Source: Ichthyophis bannanicus (taxonomy: Eukaryota > Chordata > Amphibia > Gymnophiona > Ichthyophiidae). Taken from it: DNA of 64,000 nt. How positions within the stretch are numbered: position 1 is the first letter of the stretch; each line of letters starts with the position of its first letter. The notes under the pieces were generated by a model, which was not told the DNA's origin, ran no database searches, and saw only the letters and a program-made list of their open reading frames with translations. The stretch covers positions 235,292,109-235,356,108 of the forward strand of contig CM066033.1 of NCBI GenBank assembly GCA_033557465.1, read 5' to 3'. This document shows positions 9,663 to 20,540 of the stretch, piece by piece. The position numbers and the translations under genes were made by a program.

Positions 9663-11165
9663 CAAGCAAGATTGCAGTCTTCACATATGGGATTCACCAA
9701 CTCCCAGGAAGCAAACTGGCATATGGTTTGGGGGGGGGGGGGAAGAGATCCCTGAGGCTAAAGATTATAGCAAAGAGTGTGGAAAGCTGTGGCACTTTGG
9801 ACTCTATTCCAGGAGGTGATACCACCTCCAATGACAGTTTGATCGATTGTAAAGTCTGGGGCAGAGAGTAGGAATTAAGTTTAAGTTTCAACAAGGTGCT
9901 GGACTACAGCTTGGCCAAAGACAGCATCCTGACGGGAGTTCCTGTCCAGACCAGGTAGCTGCCAGACAAATCTCAATGGATATTGAATGGAGACTGGTTA
10001 TGGAAATTGACATATTCCAGATATTATGAGCAGTGATGAGCTCCTCCAAAGAGAGTCCTGCCTGTGCATAAGCAAATGAAATGCAATCTGCTATCCATAT
10101 GAATAGAGTCTGCTTTGTTACCAGTAGCCCAAGGTGACTGGGATCAAATGAGATGAATAACTGAGGATTTTCTGTGATCCTTAGTTCTATCCAAATAGTA
10201 AGCCAGCGCTCACTTACAGTCTAACTACTTACAGTCTAGTCTATTTATACCTCTGTTGTTATTTGTTACCTTATCATGTACATAGTTTGAATATATCAAA
10301 CCTTTAATTGTAAACCCTGACTGTTTTGATTTGTTGTTGTTCACTATAAACTGCCCCTGATCACTGGAAGGGGCGGTATAAAAATACCACCAAATAAATA
10401 AAGGTGTGTAGCGCTGATTCTGCCCAAGATGCATGTGGTCTAGAGAAGAAAATCAAGAGGATTACTGATTGGTTCAGATTGCAGAAGACTACCTTCAGAA
10501 GGAAATGTGGATGGGTACGGAGAACCAACTTGTCATGGTGGAACCGGGCATAGGGCAGATCTGTTACCAGAGCCTGCAGTTCACTGATGCGGTGAGATGA
10601 CGCGACTGCGATGAGTAAGATTACCTTCCAAGATAGAAACTTCAGTGAAGTGGTGGATAAAGGCTTGAAGGGAGGCTTTAAAAGTTAAGCAAGAACCACA
10701 TCAAAGTTCCTGGCCACCTGAGGCGACAATGGATGGCTTGGACAGAGGGTGACCCCGCATAAGGAGTGCTATTAAGGGGCGTGAGAAGAGACTGTTCATC
10801 TAGTGGTTTGTGAGAGGCCACAATGGCACGAAGGTGAACTCTCACTGAGTTCGTTTTAAGACCTGCCAAGGATAAATGGAGGAGATATTGTAGAAGGAAC
10901 TCCACCAGGCAAGAAAAGGGATCAATGCCCTTTGGGTAGCACCAGAGGAAAAACCTGCACCATAAGATCACCTAGTGGAATCCTTGCGTGATGCAAGGAG
11001 GATATTCTTGACCTTCTGTGGCAGGTCAAGGTCAATGATCACTAGTCTTTCAGCAGCCATGCTATCAGGCGTAGGGCGTGAAGATTGGGATGGATGAGGG
11101 TGAGTGATCCTGAGAGAGGAAGTCAGGTACATATTCCAAGTTGAGTGGCTGAGTGTGTGCAAGGC
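9663..11165 (-). pseudogene. DIRS A second ICR half and tyrosine recombinase remnant
   Basis: 9663-9695 completes the ICR of A. From about 11090 down, recombinase homology is recognisable: a start region with DSMAAERLVI and LLASRKDSTR, a stop, then LLQYLLHLSLAGLKTNSVRV, and further down the equivalents of the Arg box and of the LDCRRAL region as nucleotide similarity only. Many stops and indels, and a 200-bp L2 tail (10209-10408), break it. A G run lies at 9729-9741. No function can remain. Confidence 0.7.
10209..10408 (+). mobile_element. L2-type LINE 3' tail (or derived SINE)
   Basis: Ends with GGGGCGGTATAAAAATACCA then AAATAAATAAA, the same tail type as the L2 ends at 20541 and 26460-26520. 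A short direct repeat AGCGCT lies on both sides (about 10207 and 10414). Only the 3' untranslated part is present. Inserted into the recombinase remnant of A. Confidence 0.65.
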
Positions 11166-12330
11166 AAAAAAGCAGAGGGAACCATGGCTGACGGGGCCAA
11201 CGGGAGGCTAGGAGACTCACTGAGCCCCTGGTGCCCTGTAGCTTGAACAGCATTTTGGCTATCAAGGGGATTGGAGGGAATGCGTAGAGCAGACCCTGTT
11301 CCCAATGTAGAAGCAAAACATCTGGGGCTTGTTGGTGCAGCGACGGAAACCTGGAGTAGAACAGGGGAAGCTGTTTGTTCTGCAGAGTGGCAAAAAGATC
11401 TATGAGTGGGGTTTCCCATGTTCTGAATATCCAAGCAGCCATCTCCTGACGTAAGGTCCATTCGTGTAGAAGGATATGGCTTAGCTTGTCTGCCAGGACA
11501 TTGAGTTTGCCTGGGAGGTACACTGTTCTAAGATGAATGTGGTGCGCAATGGCAAAGGACCCCATTCCCCCGTTTGTTCACCTAGAACATGGCAACCTGG
11601 TTGTCCATTCAGATTAAAACATGTTGCCCCATAAGATGGGGTTGAAAAACCCAAAGAGCATTGTCAGTGCTCATGACTCTAGGAGGTTGATCTGCAGGGC
11701 AGATTCCTGTTGTGTCAACAGCCCTTGTGTGGCTAGGTCATTCAGATGCATTCCCCAACCCAGCTTGGAGGAATCTGTTGTCAGAATAGATTGAGGTAGA
11801 GGCATCTGAAAAGGTGACATGTTGAGCAGGTTCTGTGGAAAACACCACCACTAAAGAGACTTGATCAGTTGAGGGGTGATGTGGACCCTGTCTCTGAGAT
11901 CGAAGATTGGCCTGAATCCTCCTGTTTTCTTTGGGATGAGAAATTATGGAGAGTAGAAACCTATCCTTTTGTGAGGAAGAGAACCCCTTTTCTATGGTGC
12001 CCTGGGACAACAGGGTGGTTACCTCTTTTCTTAAGGAGAGTGCTTTGAAGGGGATGGATGGGATAATCCCCTGTGAAGTTGGTGGGGTTTCGTAGTGAAG
12101 CAGATAGCCCCTTTGGACAATGTTGAGTGTCCAATGTTCTGACGTTATGAGGTACCATCTGTGGGCATAGGTACAGAGTCTGCCTGCTAAGTGGAGGGGC
12201 TGGGGACCCTCCAGAGGCAGACTGGTAATGCTCTCTAGGAAGGAGTCAAAAAGCAGGCACAAGTTGTGCCTGTGCAGCTGGTTGAGGCTTAGGAGCCTTG
12301 GGCTTTTTGGGTTGGCAAGGGCCCTGCTGT
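11065..12330 (-). pseudogene. DIRS A RT-RNase H remnant lacking the RT core
   Basis: Upstream part (12330-11880) covers the gag-RT linker and the RT start (SHPKENRR is the counterpart of LIPKRTGG). Then the sequence jumps directly from the DLRD motif (about 11900) to the RNase H start (ILTTDSS-like, about 11780). The catalytic YLDD region is absent. Downstream, 11565-11065 carries the RNase H end (VLADKLSHIL), the methyltransferase-like segment DLFATLQNKQLPLF and YAFPPIPLI. Frameshifts and stops occur throughout. The deletion removes roughly 450-500 codons' worth less than half a domain; size must be measured by alignment with F. Confidence 0.72.
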
Positions 12331-14460
12331 CGCTGTTGAGGATGCTGAGGCTTGGTAGGCAGCTGAAGGTGGGTAGGAAGGATAATACCTCTTCTGAGGA
12401 TAGAAAGGTTCTTGGGAAAAGCCTTCCTCTTGGAGGGGTCAGTTGTTTTTCTGGAAAGGCACTTAAGGGTGAGATCATCTGTCTCAATTTCCCCGGCTTT
12501 TTCTCTCCAACCTCTTCCAAAGAGGTTTTCTCCTGTACATGGGATATTGGCCAGTTTGTCCTGGACCCACTGCTTGAGATCTGATGCCTACAACTAGGCC
12601 ATCCTGCAGCCTCAATCCAGACTGCTGAAGCTCTGATGATTACTTCTAAATTTATTACAGGGCCTCTTTCGATGCTTTAGAATCATTTTGGCCTCGCTTG
12701 ATGAATGTCTGGAATGCACTCCATTTATCATCAAGAAGCATGGGGGCAAAAGTCTCCAGATTTCTGATGACATCCTTTAGAAACATGCCCATGTACAGCA
12801 TGTAGGATTTTATTCTGGAGGCCAACATGCATGCCTGAAAACCAACACCCAAAAGCATCGAGTGTCCTTGAGTCTCTACCCCAGAGGAATGAATGAGTGA
12901 TTTTTTAAAATTCTTTATTCAGCACATCGCTGATTCCACCACCACTAAGTGGTAGGGGAGTTGAAGTTTTTGGAAGCCTGGGCACTGGAACCCGGTACAT
13001 GGTATGAGCCTGTTGCTAACAGGTAGAACCATGAGAGGAGCCTCCCACATGCGGAGCATAAGAACTTGTAAGACGCAATGCACCGGTAATGAAGCTGCTT
13101 GTTTGGGTGTGGGAGGATATCGTAGCATCTCCAATTCCTCTGCCCTCTGTTCCTACTCTGAGGCTACAGTGATGGCTAATCCTGCTGCCATGTCACATAT
13201 GAAGTCTTGGAAAGACATTCTCTGGTGGGGACCTACTCCACTCTTGTGGAGGTGAAGGGTCTGAAGGGATTTCTGAAGTTCCTAGGAATCCAGTGATCAT
13301 CAGAATCAGAAGAACGGGAATCAGAGTCTTGCAAAAAGTCGATGTATCAACAGTCTTGTGTTCGACCTCAATGCTTCGTGGATATCAAGAGTCAATGCAG
13401 ATACCGATGCCTGAAGGCATTGAAATCGGGAGCCATGGCAGTTTGAGCCTGAGGGTGTCAGTCGGTTCCAACAGAGGCACAGCCTCGGATGTTCCGACTA
13501 CGTTGGTTTGAGGGCCAGTATTGAGTTTGATACACTTGGCTGTAGGCTGGGCGCCAAAGTCTACATTGCTGGAGCTGTCGATATTCTCAGTACCGAGGCT
13601 GCAAGGAGAGCAGTCAAATTCCTCTCAAGAGCCAGCATGCGCTGGTCCAGGGAGATGGCCAATATCTGGGTGGTATCACCCACCAGGCTTTGAGCCACCA
13701 TCCCAAAGCATGAAACCGGTAGCTCTCCAGAGGTCTATTCCTTGGGAGCGTCCCAGAGCACCTCCTGTGCTTTGGAGGACAGGTCCTCCCCCTGGGGCTG
13801 TTTGGCTGGCCGGTCTGCAATGGAAGCACCCCTAGAGGAGTCTTAGTGCTTATGCTGGGATTTTCCTCTGGTCTCGATATCGGTCTTTGATGCCAATGCC
13901 AATGACTTAATAGAAACCAGAGACTTATTTTTATGTCTGGAATTGGAAGAGACCTGAGACCCATAAGAGGAGGTCATGTCCTTGAAGTGGAAGACACTGA
14001 AATAGAGTCCAGGACGAACAGCGATCCATACTGTCTAGCTCTTTTCTTTCTTTCTTTCTTTTTTTAACTATTCTTTTATACTGCCTTTCAGACTTTTCAA
14101 AGTGGTTTACAATTAACTCAACATTTTACTTGAAACAGAATGGCTAATAATTATTATAATACATTGAATAAATTAATATAATAGATGGTCCAAACTATGA
14201 TACATTGTTAAGTTGTGAGTAACTATATTGCATTGAACTGTCTCATGGAACTATGTTACACTGTTAAAGACTTTAGGCCTCTCTTAGTCATTTGCTGGTA
14301 CAAAGGACAAGAACTGGGTAAATGGTCAGAGACCAAACATTTTAGACACCAGTCATGCTTATCGGTGACTTGATATGATACCAGCACATTTGGTACATTT
14401 TTTTTTAAACCACTAGTTGGTTTTTCAATGCTTGAAAAATTATTCTTCAAGATTGAAGAT
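12240..14460 (-). pseudogene. DIRS A gag remnant
   Basis: The N-terminal knuckle block is visible at 14450-14256 (DKHDWCLKCLVSDH), close to the F gag (DTHDWCLKCLGPDH). The core follows as fragments: 13134-12919 (VLMLRMWEAPL, GFQCPGFQKLQLPYH) and 12858-12655 (GFQACMLASRIKSYMLYMGMF). The basic tail lies at about 12600-12250. Stops, frameshifts and an inserted antisense L2 tail (14045-14260) break it. Same architecture as F gag. Confidence 0.75.
14045..14265 (-). mobile_element. L2-type LINE 3' tail, antisense
   Basis: Begins with a T-rich tail and CTTTTATACTGCCTTTCAGA...AAGTGGTTTACAATTAA, the complement of the L2 3' end (AAACCGCTTTGAAA...GCGGTATATAA). AT-rich body to about 14265. Inserted in the gag remnant of A. 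Confidence 0.6.
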
Positions 14461-14574
14461 AAGGTTGAGGAGGCCTGAAGACCTAGTTAGCAGTGAAACA
14501 GAAAAAAGAAAAAACTATAACTAAAAAAGAAAATTTTATTGAGACCGGTGTAGAATCTGACGAAACAGGCATCA

Positions 14575-14824
14575 ATGGGAAGGCAGAGCACGGTATTTTA
14601 CCGAAAAAGAAAATGTTTTTTGGCGGTGACAGGATTGTATGACCTTCTGGCTCCACGGAAAACGGAGGAGAGGAGTTGGGAAGGAGGGAAGGCAGGCATG
14701 CAGGGCACAGCAGAGTGCTCCCAAAGGCTTTCCTTTTGGATGCTAGAGAGCGTTCCCATGCAGGCTCAGTAAGTGCCGATGTCACCCAAATGTGAAGACT
14801 ACATTTCAGCTTGTTCCTGGAGAT
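14575..14824 (-). repeat. DIRS A 5' inverted terminal repeat and leader
   Basis: 14690-14824 is the inverted partner of 3581-3760, with CTCCCAAAGGCTTTCCTTTTG and the outer end CAGCTTGTTCCTGGAGAT. The leader carries no frame of its own. Confidence 0.75.
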
Positions 14825-14839
14825 TGTCCTTTCTTTGAG

Positions 14840-15605
14840 TCCTGCTAGATCAGTTCAGATAAGTGAATTGTGTTCTCCTACCAGTAGATTGGTGGAGACA
14901 AAGAACCAATGAAATGCCCAGGTTTTAATGATATCACTCCCATGCCTCTATCCACCTCAGCCACTAAAGGTCTCTTCAGTATGTCCCAAAGCATATGGGA
15001 GAACATGGCAAACCTCACACAACCTCAATGTAGGCAACAATGAGCAACGAAATAGTAGAGAACTATGCACAGAAAAGCCTAAACAGAAGACTGTCAGTAG
15101 AAGATGGACCTGTAGAACCAAGTATATAAATCATAGCAGTATCACTGCAGAAGAAGTGAGCTAACACAGTTACAGGGGTGGGCCCTGGACTGGCTAGCAA
15201 GACTCAAAAGGAGGACAATATCTGGTAAGTAAAATGTTACCTTCCATATCGTCCTGCTAGACCAGTCCAGACAAGTGGGACATATCAAAGCCATGCCTCC
15301 ACTGGGCGAGAAGTAGACACGGTAGCTCACAAAACCATAGAGAGAAAAACCATCTCCAACCATGTGAACAAAGTAGTAATGTTGGACATAAATGGAAAGT
15401 GATGCCCATGTTGTAGCCTGACAAATATCTGGAGGGGCTACTGAGCTTCGCTCCACCCCAGAGGATGCTTGCACTCAGGTAGAATGGGCGCGCTAACCCT
15501 ACAGAACCGGCCAGTTCCATAACAGATACGCTGAGGCAATGGTCTCCTTAAGCCAGTGCCCCAAAGTAGACTTAGCCGCCATGCCACCTTTGCGCAGATT
15601 AGTAA
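14840..15605 (-). mobile_element. DIRS element H (type II), 3' end with recombinase tail
   Basis: Outer end TCCTGCTAGATCAGTTCAGAT at 14840. An internal TCCTGCTAGACCAGTCCAGAC at 15253 resembles the terminal word and probably belongs to its internal complementary region, although it is in the same orientation and only this part is visible. From 15605 to about 15265 the minus strand encodes the end of a tyrosine recombinase: TLGHWLKETI-like, PPDICQATTWASLS and IYVQHYYF, matching ICRAATWSSSQTFAAHYC of B and C including the nucleophile Tyr. The frame is broken by at least one stop. Truncated at 15605 by a CR1 fragment. Confidence 0.65.
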
Positions 15606-15965
15606 ACAGCACAAAAGAACATAAGAAATGCTATATGGGTCAGACCAAGATTCATCAAGTCCCGTATCCTGTTTCCAACAGTGGCCAATCCAGGTCAGAA
15701 GTACCTGGCAGGTTCCCAAAAAGGCATACAGGTTCCACAATGCTCGCCCCAGGGTAAGCAGTGGATTTCCTGAGTCCTCTTTAATAATGGTCTATGGACA
15801 TTTCCCTCCAGGAACTTGTCCAAACCCTTTATAAACCGAGCTACACAAACAGCTTTTAGTACATCTTCTGGTAACGAATTCCAGAGTTTGATTACGTATT
15901 GAGCAAAAAAAATAGCTTCTCCTATTAGTGTTAAATGGGTTACACTGTAGCTTCATTGTGTGTCT
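15606..15965 (-). mobile_element. CR1-type LINE 3' end, antisense
   Basis: Starts GAACATAAGAAATGCTATATG followed by GGGTCAGACCAAGATTCATC and CCAACAGTGGCCAATCCAGG. This is the antisense 3' end of a widespread vertebrate CR1 family; the same sequence lies at 27555. Only the 3' region is present, with no intact frame. Confidence 0.75.
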
Positions 15966-16004
15966 TCTAGTCTTTCTACGTTTTGATTGTGTAAACAACT
16001 GATC

Positions 16005-17038
16005 TATGCTTAGGGACCTCAAGGAGTCGTTAGCGGGATGGGAACAGCTGGGGGATGTAGAAAAATAGTGGGGAAAACTGAAAGGGGATATTTTAAGGGC
16101 AACCAACCTTTTTGTTAGAATGATAAATAAAGGTAAAAGGAAAAGGAGACCGCTATGGCTTTCGAAAGAAGTAGCTGAAAATTTGAAGATAAAGAGGGAG
16201 GCCTTCATGAAATACAAGAGATCAAAGAGAGAGGAAGATAGGCATCTATATTTGGAAAAAAACTTAGAGAAGCTAGCGAAGTAGTCAAGAAAGCAAAGAT
16301 TCAAAAAGAGGAGGAAATAGCCAATGCAATAAAATGGGGGGATAAGACATTTTTCAGATATGTTAGTGAGAAGAGGAAGGGGAGGAATATGTAGAAGCTG
16401 ATGAGGATAAAGCGGAATTGCTTAACAAATATTTCTGTTCTGTGTTCACAGATGAAGAACCAGGAGCAGGACCTCAGAAAACACCCACAAACAGGAAAAG
16501 AAGCGAGGGACATCTTGAACAATTTTCAGAAGACTGTGTTTGTGAGAAACTAGCTCAACTTAAAGCAGCAAAGCGATAGGACCGGATGGGATACACCCTA
16601 GAATACTGAGGGAACTTGGGGACGTTCTAGCAGCTCCACTGACTGACCTTTTCAATGCCTCATTAGAGTTGGGAGTGGTGCCAAAAGACTGGAGAGAGGC
16701 TCATGTAGTGCCTTTACACAAAAGCAGAAGGATGTGGTTCAAAACTACAGGCAGGATAGTTTAACTTCAGTGGTGAGCAAGTTATTGGAAACGCTGCTGA
16801 AAGAGAAAATAGTGAGGTTTCTGGAGTCCAGCGTATTACAGGATCCGAGGCAGCATGGATTCACCAGAGGCAGGCCTTGTCAGACAAATCTGATTGATTT
16901 CTTTGACTGGGTGACAGGGAGTTGGACCAAGGTGGCCGATGTCACCCAGATACCGATGCCCTAGATGTGATGTATTTAGATTTCAGTAAAGCCTTTGACA
17001 CCGTTCCTCACAGGCGACTTATAAATAAACTGAGCATC
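16005..17038 (+). pseudogene. CR1-type LINE ORF2 fragment (linker and RT)
   Basis: The sense strand encodes, in several frames, the region between endonuclease and RT (RRPLWLSKEVAENLKIKREA) and RT segments (SLTSVVSKLLETLLKEKIVRFL, RQHGFTRGRPCQTNLIDFF). These match the better-kept CR1 at 23180-26092. Frameshifts at about 16260, 16380 and 16560 and several stops are visible. The copy ends abruptly at about 17038 in the middle of RT (NKLSSLG equivalent), joined to DIRS I. Confidence 0.8.
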
Positions 17039-17039
17039 C

Positions 17040-18514
17040 TAGGGATGCTTGCCAGGGAGGATCTTGCTCCAGAGGACTGCGAGTGAAATAGAGACCCATG
17101 CCAAGGATCGGCTTGAAGCTCTGGGCTCTCAAGGATCGTTTCGGCAGCCTGGGGAGTCCTCGAGTGGGAGGTCCCCATGGTCTCGGCGTGTGCACCAGCG
17201 GGGCCAGGTATCAATGCCTGCTGTGAGGCGAGAAAGGCAGTGACACTGTGCTCCAGTGCCATCATCCTGACTTGACACTCAGGAATTGCAGCCTTCAACG
17301 TAGACACTGGGGTCACCGGCTCTGGCGTCAGTGAGGAGAGGGAGACAGACCTCGGGGGTCCGGGACCTGTCGCTGGAGGCCTCCGCATCTGTTTGGGGAG
17401 CCTTCGCTGGCCACCCCTGTTCCAACTCCTTGGGTTCTCTCCACGGATTGTGGGACCTGGAACAGGGCTTGATCTGCTTGTTGAAGTCCCAGGATGAGAT
17501 CTTCAAGGATTTCTTTTTATTTTTATTTATTTAGACAGTTTTGTATACCACCTTATCCTTCAATCAAAGTGGTCATAACACAATTGGGGGATACATTTAA
17601 CATGAGGGGATGAGAGACACATACACTAATACTTACAGGGAACATGGGCAATGGCGGGTTAAGTGGCTTGCCCAAGACCACAAGGAGCACCTGTGGGACT
17701 AGAAACCCCAGTCCTTCCAGCCCAAGGTTGCTGTCCTCTAGTGAGATTTGAACCTCCGACCTTCCGATCTGAGGTACCTTGCCCCAAGCACTAGGCCACT
17801 CCTCCACTCCACTGCGTTCCTGCTCCGGGGAACCCTAGTCAGAATGAACACAGCCCCAGTCAGGCGCCATGGGGGCTTTATGTGACTCCAAGGACCTATG
17901 CAGGTCTTAGAGTGTGACGCTACCGGGGATACTGGGGCAGAATCTGACCTGTGGAAGATATCGTCTTGCTTTTGCTGATGGTGCTGCATGGCCATCTTTT
18001 TACACAGGGAGCAAACATCTGGGTCATGATCCTAGACACCGGAGGCAGAAATCATGTGTATTGGTGAGCACCGATCATACTTTCTAAATCTGCTGGCTAT
18101 CAGGGCAAAAAGAACTCCAGTGAAGTCAAAGATTCTCGATGCGGCCAGCGGTCAGAAAAGAGGCATTAACTGCACTGGGGAGGGGGAAAACAAATAAAAT
18201 AGGAAAACTGTTCTGAGACTCGATGCTGGGGCAACTAGCTCAATGGCAGGAAAGGGACCAGTGCAACTAGAGAAGAGAAAGGCAGGTTAATGCACAACAT
18301 AAATCAACTTTTTCCAGGGAATTAAGATGGACGTCTGTTGGGCTCTGTAGAACAAAGGAGACTGGCCCCCTTGGGCAGGAAGGGATGCATGCATTTGTGG
18401 TGACATCTCCCAAAGGCTTTCTTTGAAAGCTGGGGAGATGCTTCTGCGAGGGCTCAGTCGGCACCGTCTTCACCCATATGTGAGGACAGATTTCATGCTT
18501 GTTTCTGGAGAATC
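17040..18514 (-). mobile_element. DIRS element I, 5' end (B/C-like)
   Basis: The 5' inverted repeat (18345-18514) matches the B 5' end closely, with CAAAGGCTTTCTTTGAAAGC, CACCCATATGTGAGGACAG and the end TTTCTGGAGAA. Gag remnants lie between 18100 and 17045. They include a block similar to the B gag coil (VRMMALEHSVTAFLASQQ) at 17280-17200. Its 3' part (RT, recombinase, ICR) is missing: the copy is cut at about 17040 against a CR1 fragment. A SINE-like repeat interrupts it at 17510-17822. Confidence 0.8.
17510..17822 (-). mobile_element. SINE-like repeat with a MIR-core-like box
   Basis: Begins with TTTTTATTTATTTAGACAG and a TATACCACCTTATCC box like the antisense L2 tails nearby. It then contains GGGTTAAGTGGCTTGCCCAAG, which resembles the conserved core of MIR/CORE-SINE and L2 families. 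A GATTTGAACCTCCGACC word resembles a tRNA B-box region. No gene. Family assignment is tentative. Confidence 0.5.
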
Positions 18515-18765
18515 TTGTGCTACCAGAGGTTCTACCAATTTGAGTCTCCTGATGGAACAGGCCCTGGGCTACATCCTGCCAAAGCTATAACAATTTTCCT
18601 CGTTTTGCACTGGGCCACAGCAGAGCAGGCAGATCTCATGATTGTCTTTTATGCCATTCTTCCTATTACAGGGATGACAACTTTTGAATCCTGGCTTTCC
18701 TTTAAGACATAGCAGGGATGCAAGGATGGATTCCAAAGAATGAAATACCAAGAAGGCACATGGGC
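18515..18765 (-). pseudogene. DIRS gag zinc-knuckle remnant (element M)
   Basis: The minus strand encodes KPGFKSCHPCNRKNGIKDNH then EICLLCCG, which aligns with the B gag N-terminus (GFKKCDLCKK...DTHDFCLRCLG) in cysteine spacing. It directly abuts the outer 5' end of element I, so I probably inserted into this older gag. Only about 60 residues are recognisable. The rest of this element cannot be traced. Confidence 0.5.
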
Positions 18766-19784
18766 ATTTAAATCCTAGTCTTGGTGCATCGGCTCAAATT
18801 TTTGTTAAGATCTTTCTATATCTATGCTGCACAAATCAATAAGGTATGTGTACTGTTTTCAGCACTTGTTCACCATCTTTTGAAAGTTTTTGTTGATACT
18901 GCATTACTTCTATTGACATCCAGCAATCACAAATAAGGAATAATTAAGATTTTTAAATGCTGTTATCCTTTTATGTTACTGTTGCAGCTGTGTTTACATG
19001 CTAGATGTATTTGAAATAGCATGTTGTTCCAATTTATATCTTGCCACTTTTAAGTTTTAAGCAGGAAAAAAAATAATTGTGGTCTAATAGTGACAAACTG
19101 TCCCTGAAAAAATGGAGGATTTTTTTGTACATGATTTCTGAAATAGGACCAAAGCAATTTCATCTGGTCTCAGTGAGTAGGACATTTTTTGTGCCTTAAG
19201 GTTCAAAAAGGTTTAATAACCTGGTGCACTGGGTGACGTCTTCCTAGTTTAGATGTTTTTTGTTCAGAGTATTAAAGTGGCTTGTCTTTCAGCACTATTC
19301 TATAAAATTGCACAGAATATTTTTTGTTTTTTTATGTATTCAGGGAAGGCAAGATTAGTTTTTCCCTTTTCCCCTCATCTCTGCCCCCTCTTCCTCCTTT
19401 CTCTCTCCCCCTTTTTTTTTCCTTTCAGGAATTTGGTATTTATTTATTTCAATAGGTGGCTTATTTTTTAATCATTTTGTTTCTGGTTTTGTTTTTGTTT
19501 TCCTTGCCTTTGGTTCCTTTTCCCTTAATTCTACATCTTTAACCAATATATATTTTGCTAAATATTTTGTATTGATATAATTTTTGATGGCATAATTAAT
19601 TGTTTTTAAAATGCTGTTGATCATATTTATATTTTTGTCTTTGTATTTATTATGGCAATATTTTATGTCTGTAAATATTTTTGTTTTGGATGAAATGGAT
19701 TACTTGATTTTGCAACGATGAGCTTTATATTTAATTTTTTTATGTTGTATTTGTGATTATATTTTAAGTCCATATTATGTTTTC
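18766..19784. other. AT-rich stretch without recognisable genes
   Basis: I see no coding potential or repeat family I can name. T-rich runs at 19300-19520 and 19540-19760 are simple-sequence-like. It may be host intron or the leader of the older element M. Confidence 0.4.
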
Positions 19785-20540
19785 AGAGAGAGGCATCATC
19801 ATGATCCTCATAGACATTACATCAGTGTTTGACACTGTGGACTACAGCACACTTCAGTCAAGACTACAGGACATTGGACTACACAGTGGTTCACCTCATA
19901 CCTCTCGGACAGACAGCTCCAAGTCAAATGCGGACCTCTCACCTCCTGACCACTAAAAATCAAACAGGGCGTACCACAGGGATCCGCCCTCTCTGCTCTA
20001 TTATTTAACTTTTACATTCAACCAATCTGCGATATCATCAAGAACCACAAAATACAATACACGGTCTACGCAGATGACATTATGATATACAACCCAATCA
20101 ATCTTGACAGCCCGGACTACACCAACATAGCAGACTGTCTGCAACAAATAACAAGCTGATTTATAGAAAACAACCTGACCATAAACTACAACAAGACAGA
20201 AGCACTAATCATTACCTGAAACGCCACCTTCACCCCACCTACCTCCATCAATCTGAACGACATTACAATACCAATAAAGATGGAAGTAAAATACCTCAGA
20301 GTGACCCTCGACAAAGACTGGAACCTACAATCACACATCAGCAGAACCACCAAAAACGCATACCTCAAAATGTGAACCATCCGACGCCTCAAGCCAATTC
20401 TCTCACAGGATCATTTCCGCACTGTCTGTCAAGCACTAATCACACCCATACTAGACTTCTGCAACCCCATCTACCTTGGACTCCCCCAAAACAAACACTC
20501 CGGCCCCTGCAGATGGCACAAAACACGGCTGCTCACATAA

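Larger units (their letters stand above)
3581..14824 (-). mobile_element. DIRS element A (decayed, interrupted by element B)
   Basis: The coding-strand 3' end is at 3581 (AGCATAGTTACTCACTTGTAA) and the 5' end at 14824 (...TGTTCCTGGAGAT). The two ends share inverted repeats of about 150 bp (AAAGGAAAGCCTTTGGGAGC near 3698 and its complement near 14730). B (3905-9662) sits inside the ICR, so A is about 5.5 kb without it. Gag, RT/RNase H and tyrosine recombinase remnants follow in DIRS order. They are riddled with stops, an internal deletion of the RT core and two short L2-tail insertions. It is clearly older than B. It is closest in protein similarity to F and G. Confidence 0.85.

Noticed and set aside
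17700..17822. tRNA gene suggested by a B-box-like word
   Set aside because: No cloverleaf or A-box at the right distance can be drawn. It fits a SINE-type repeat better.
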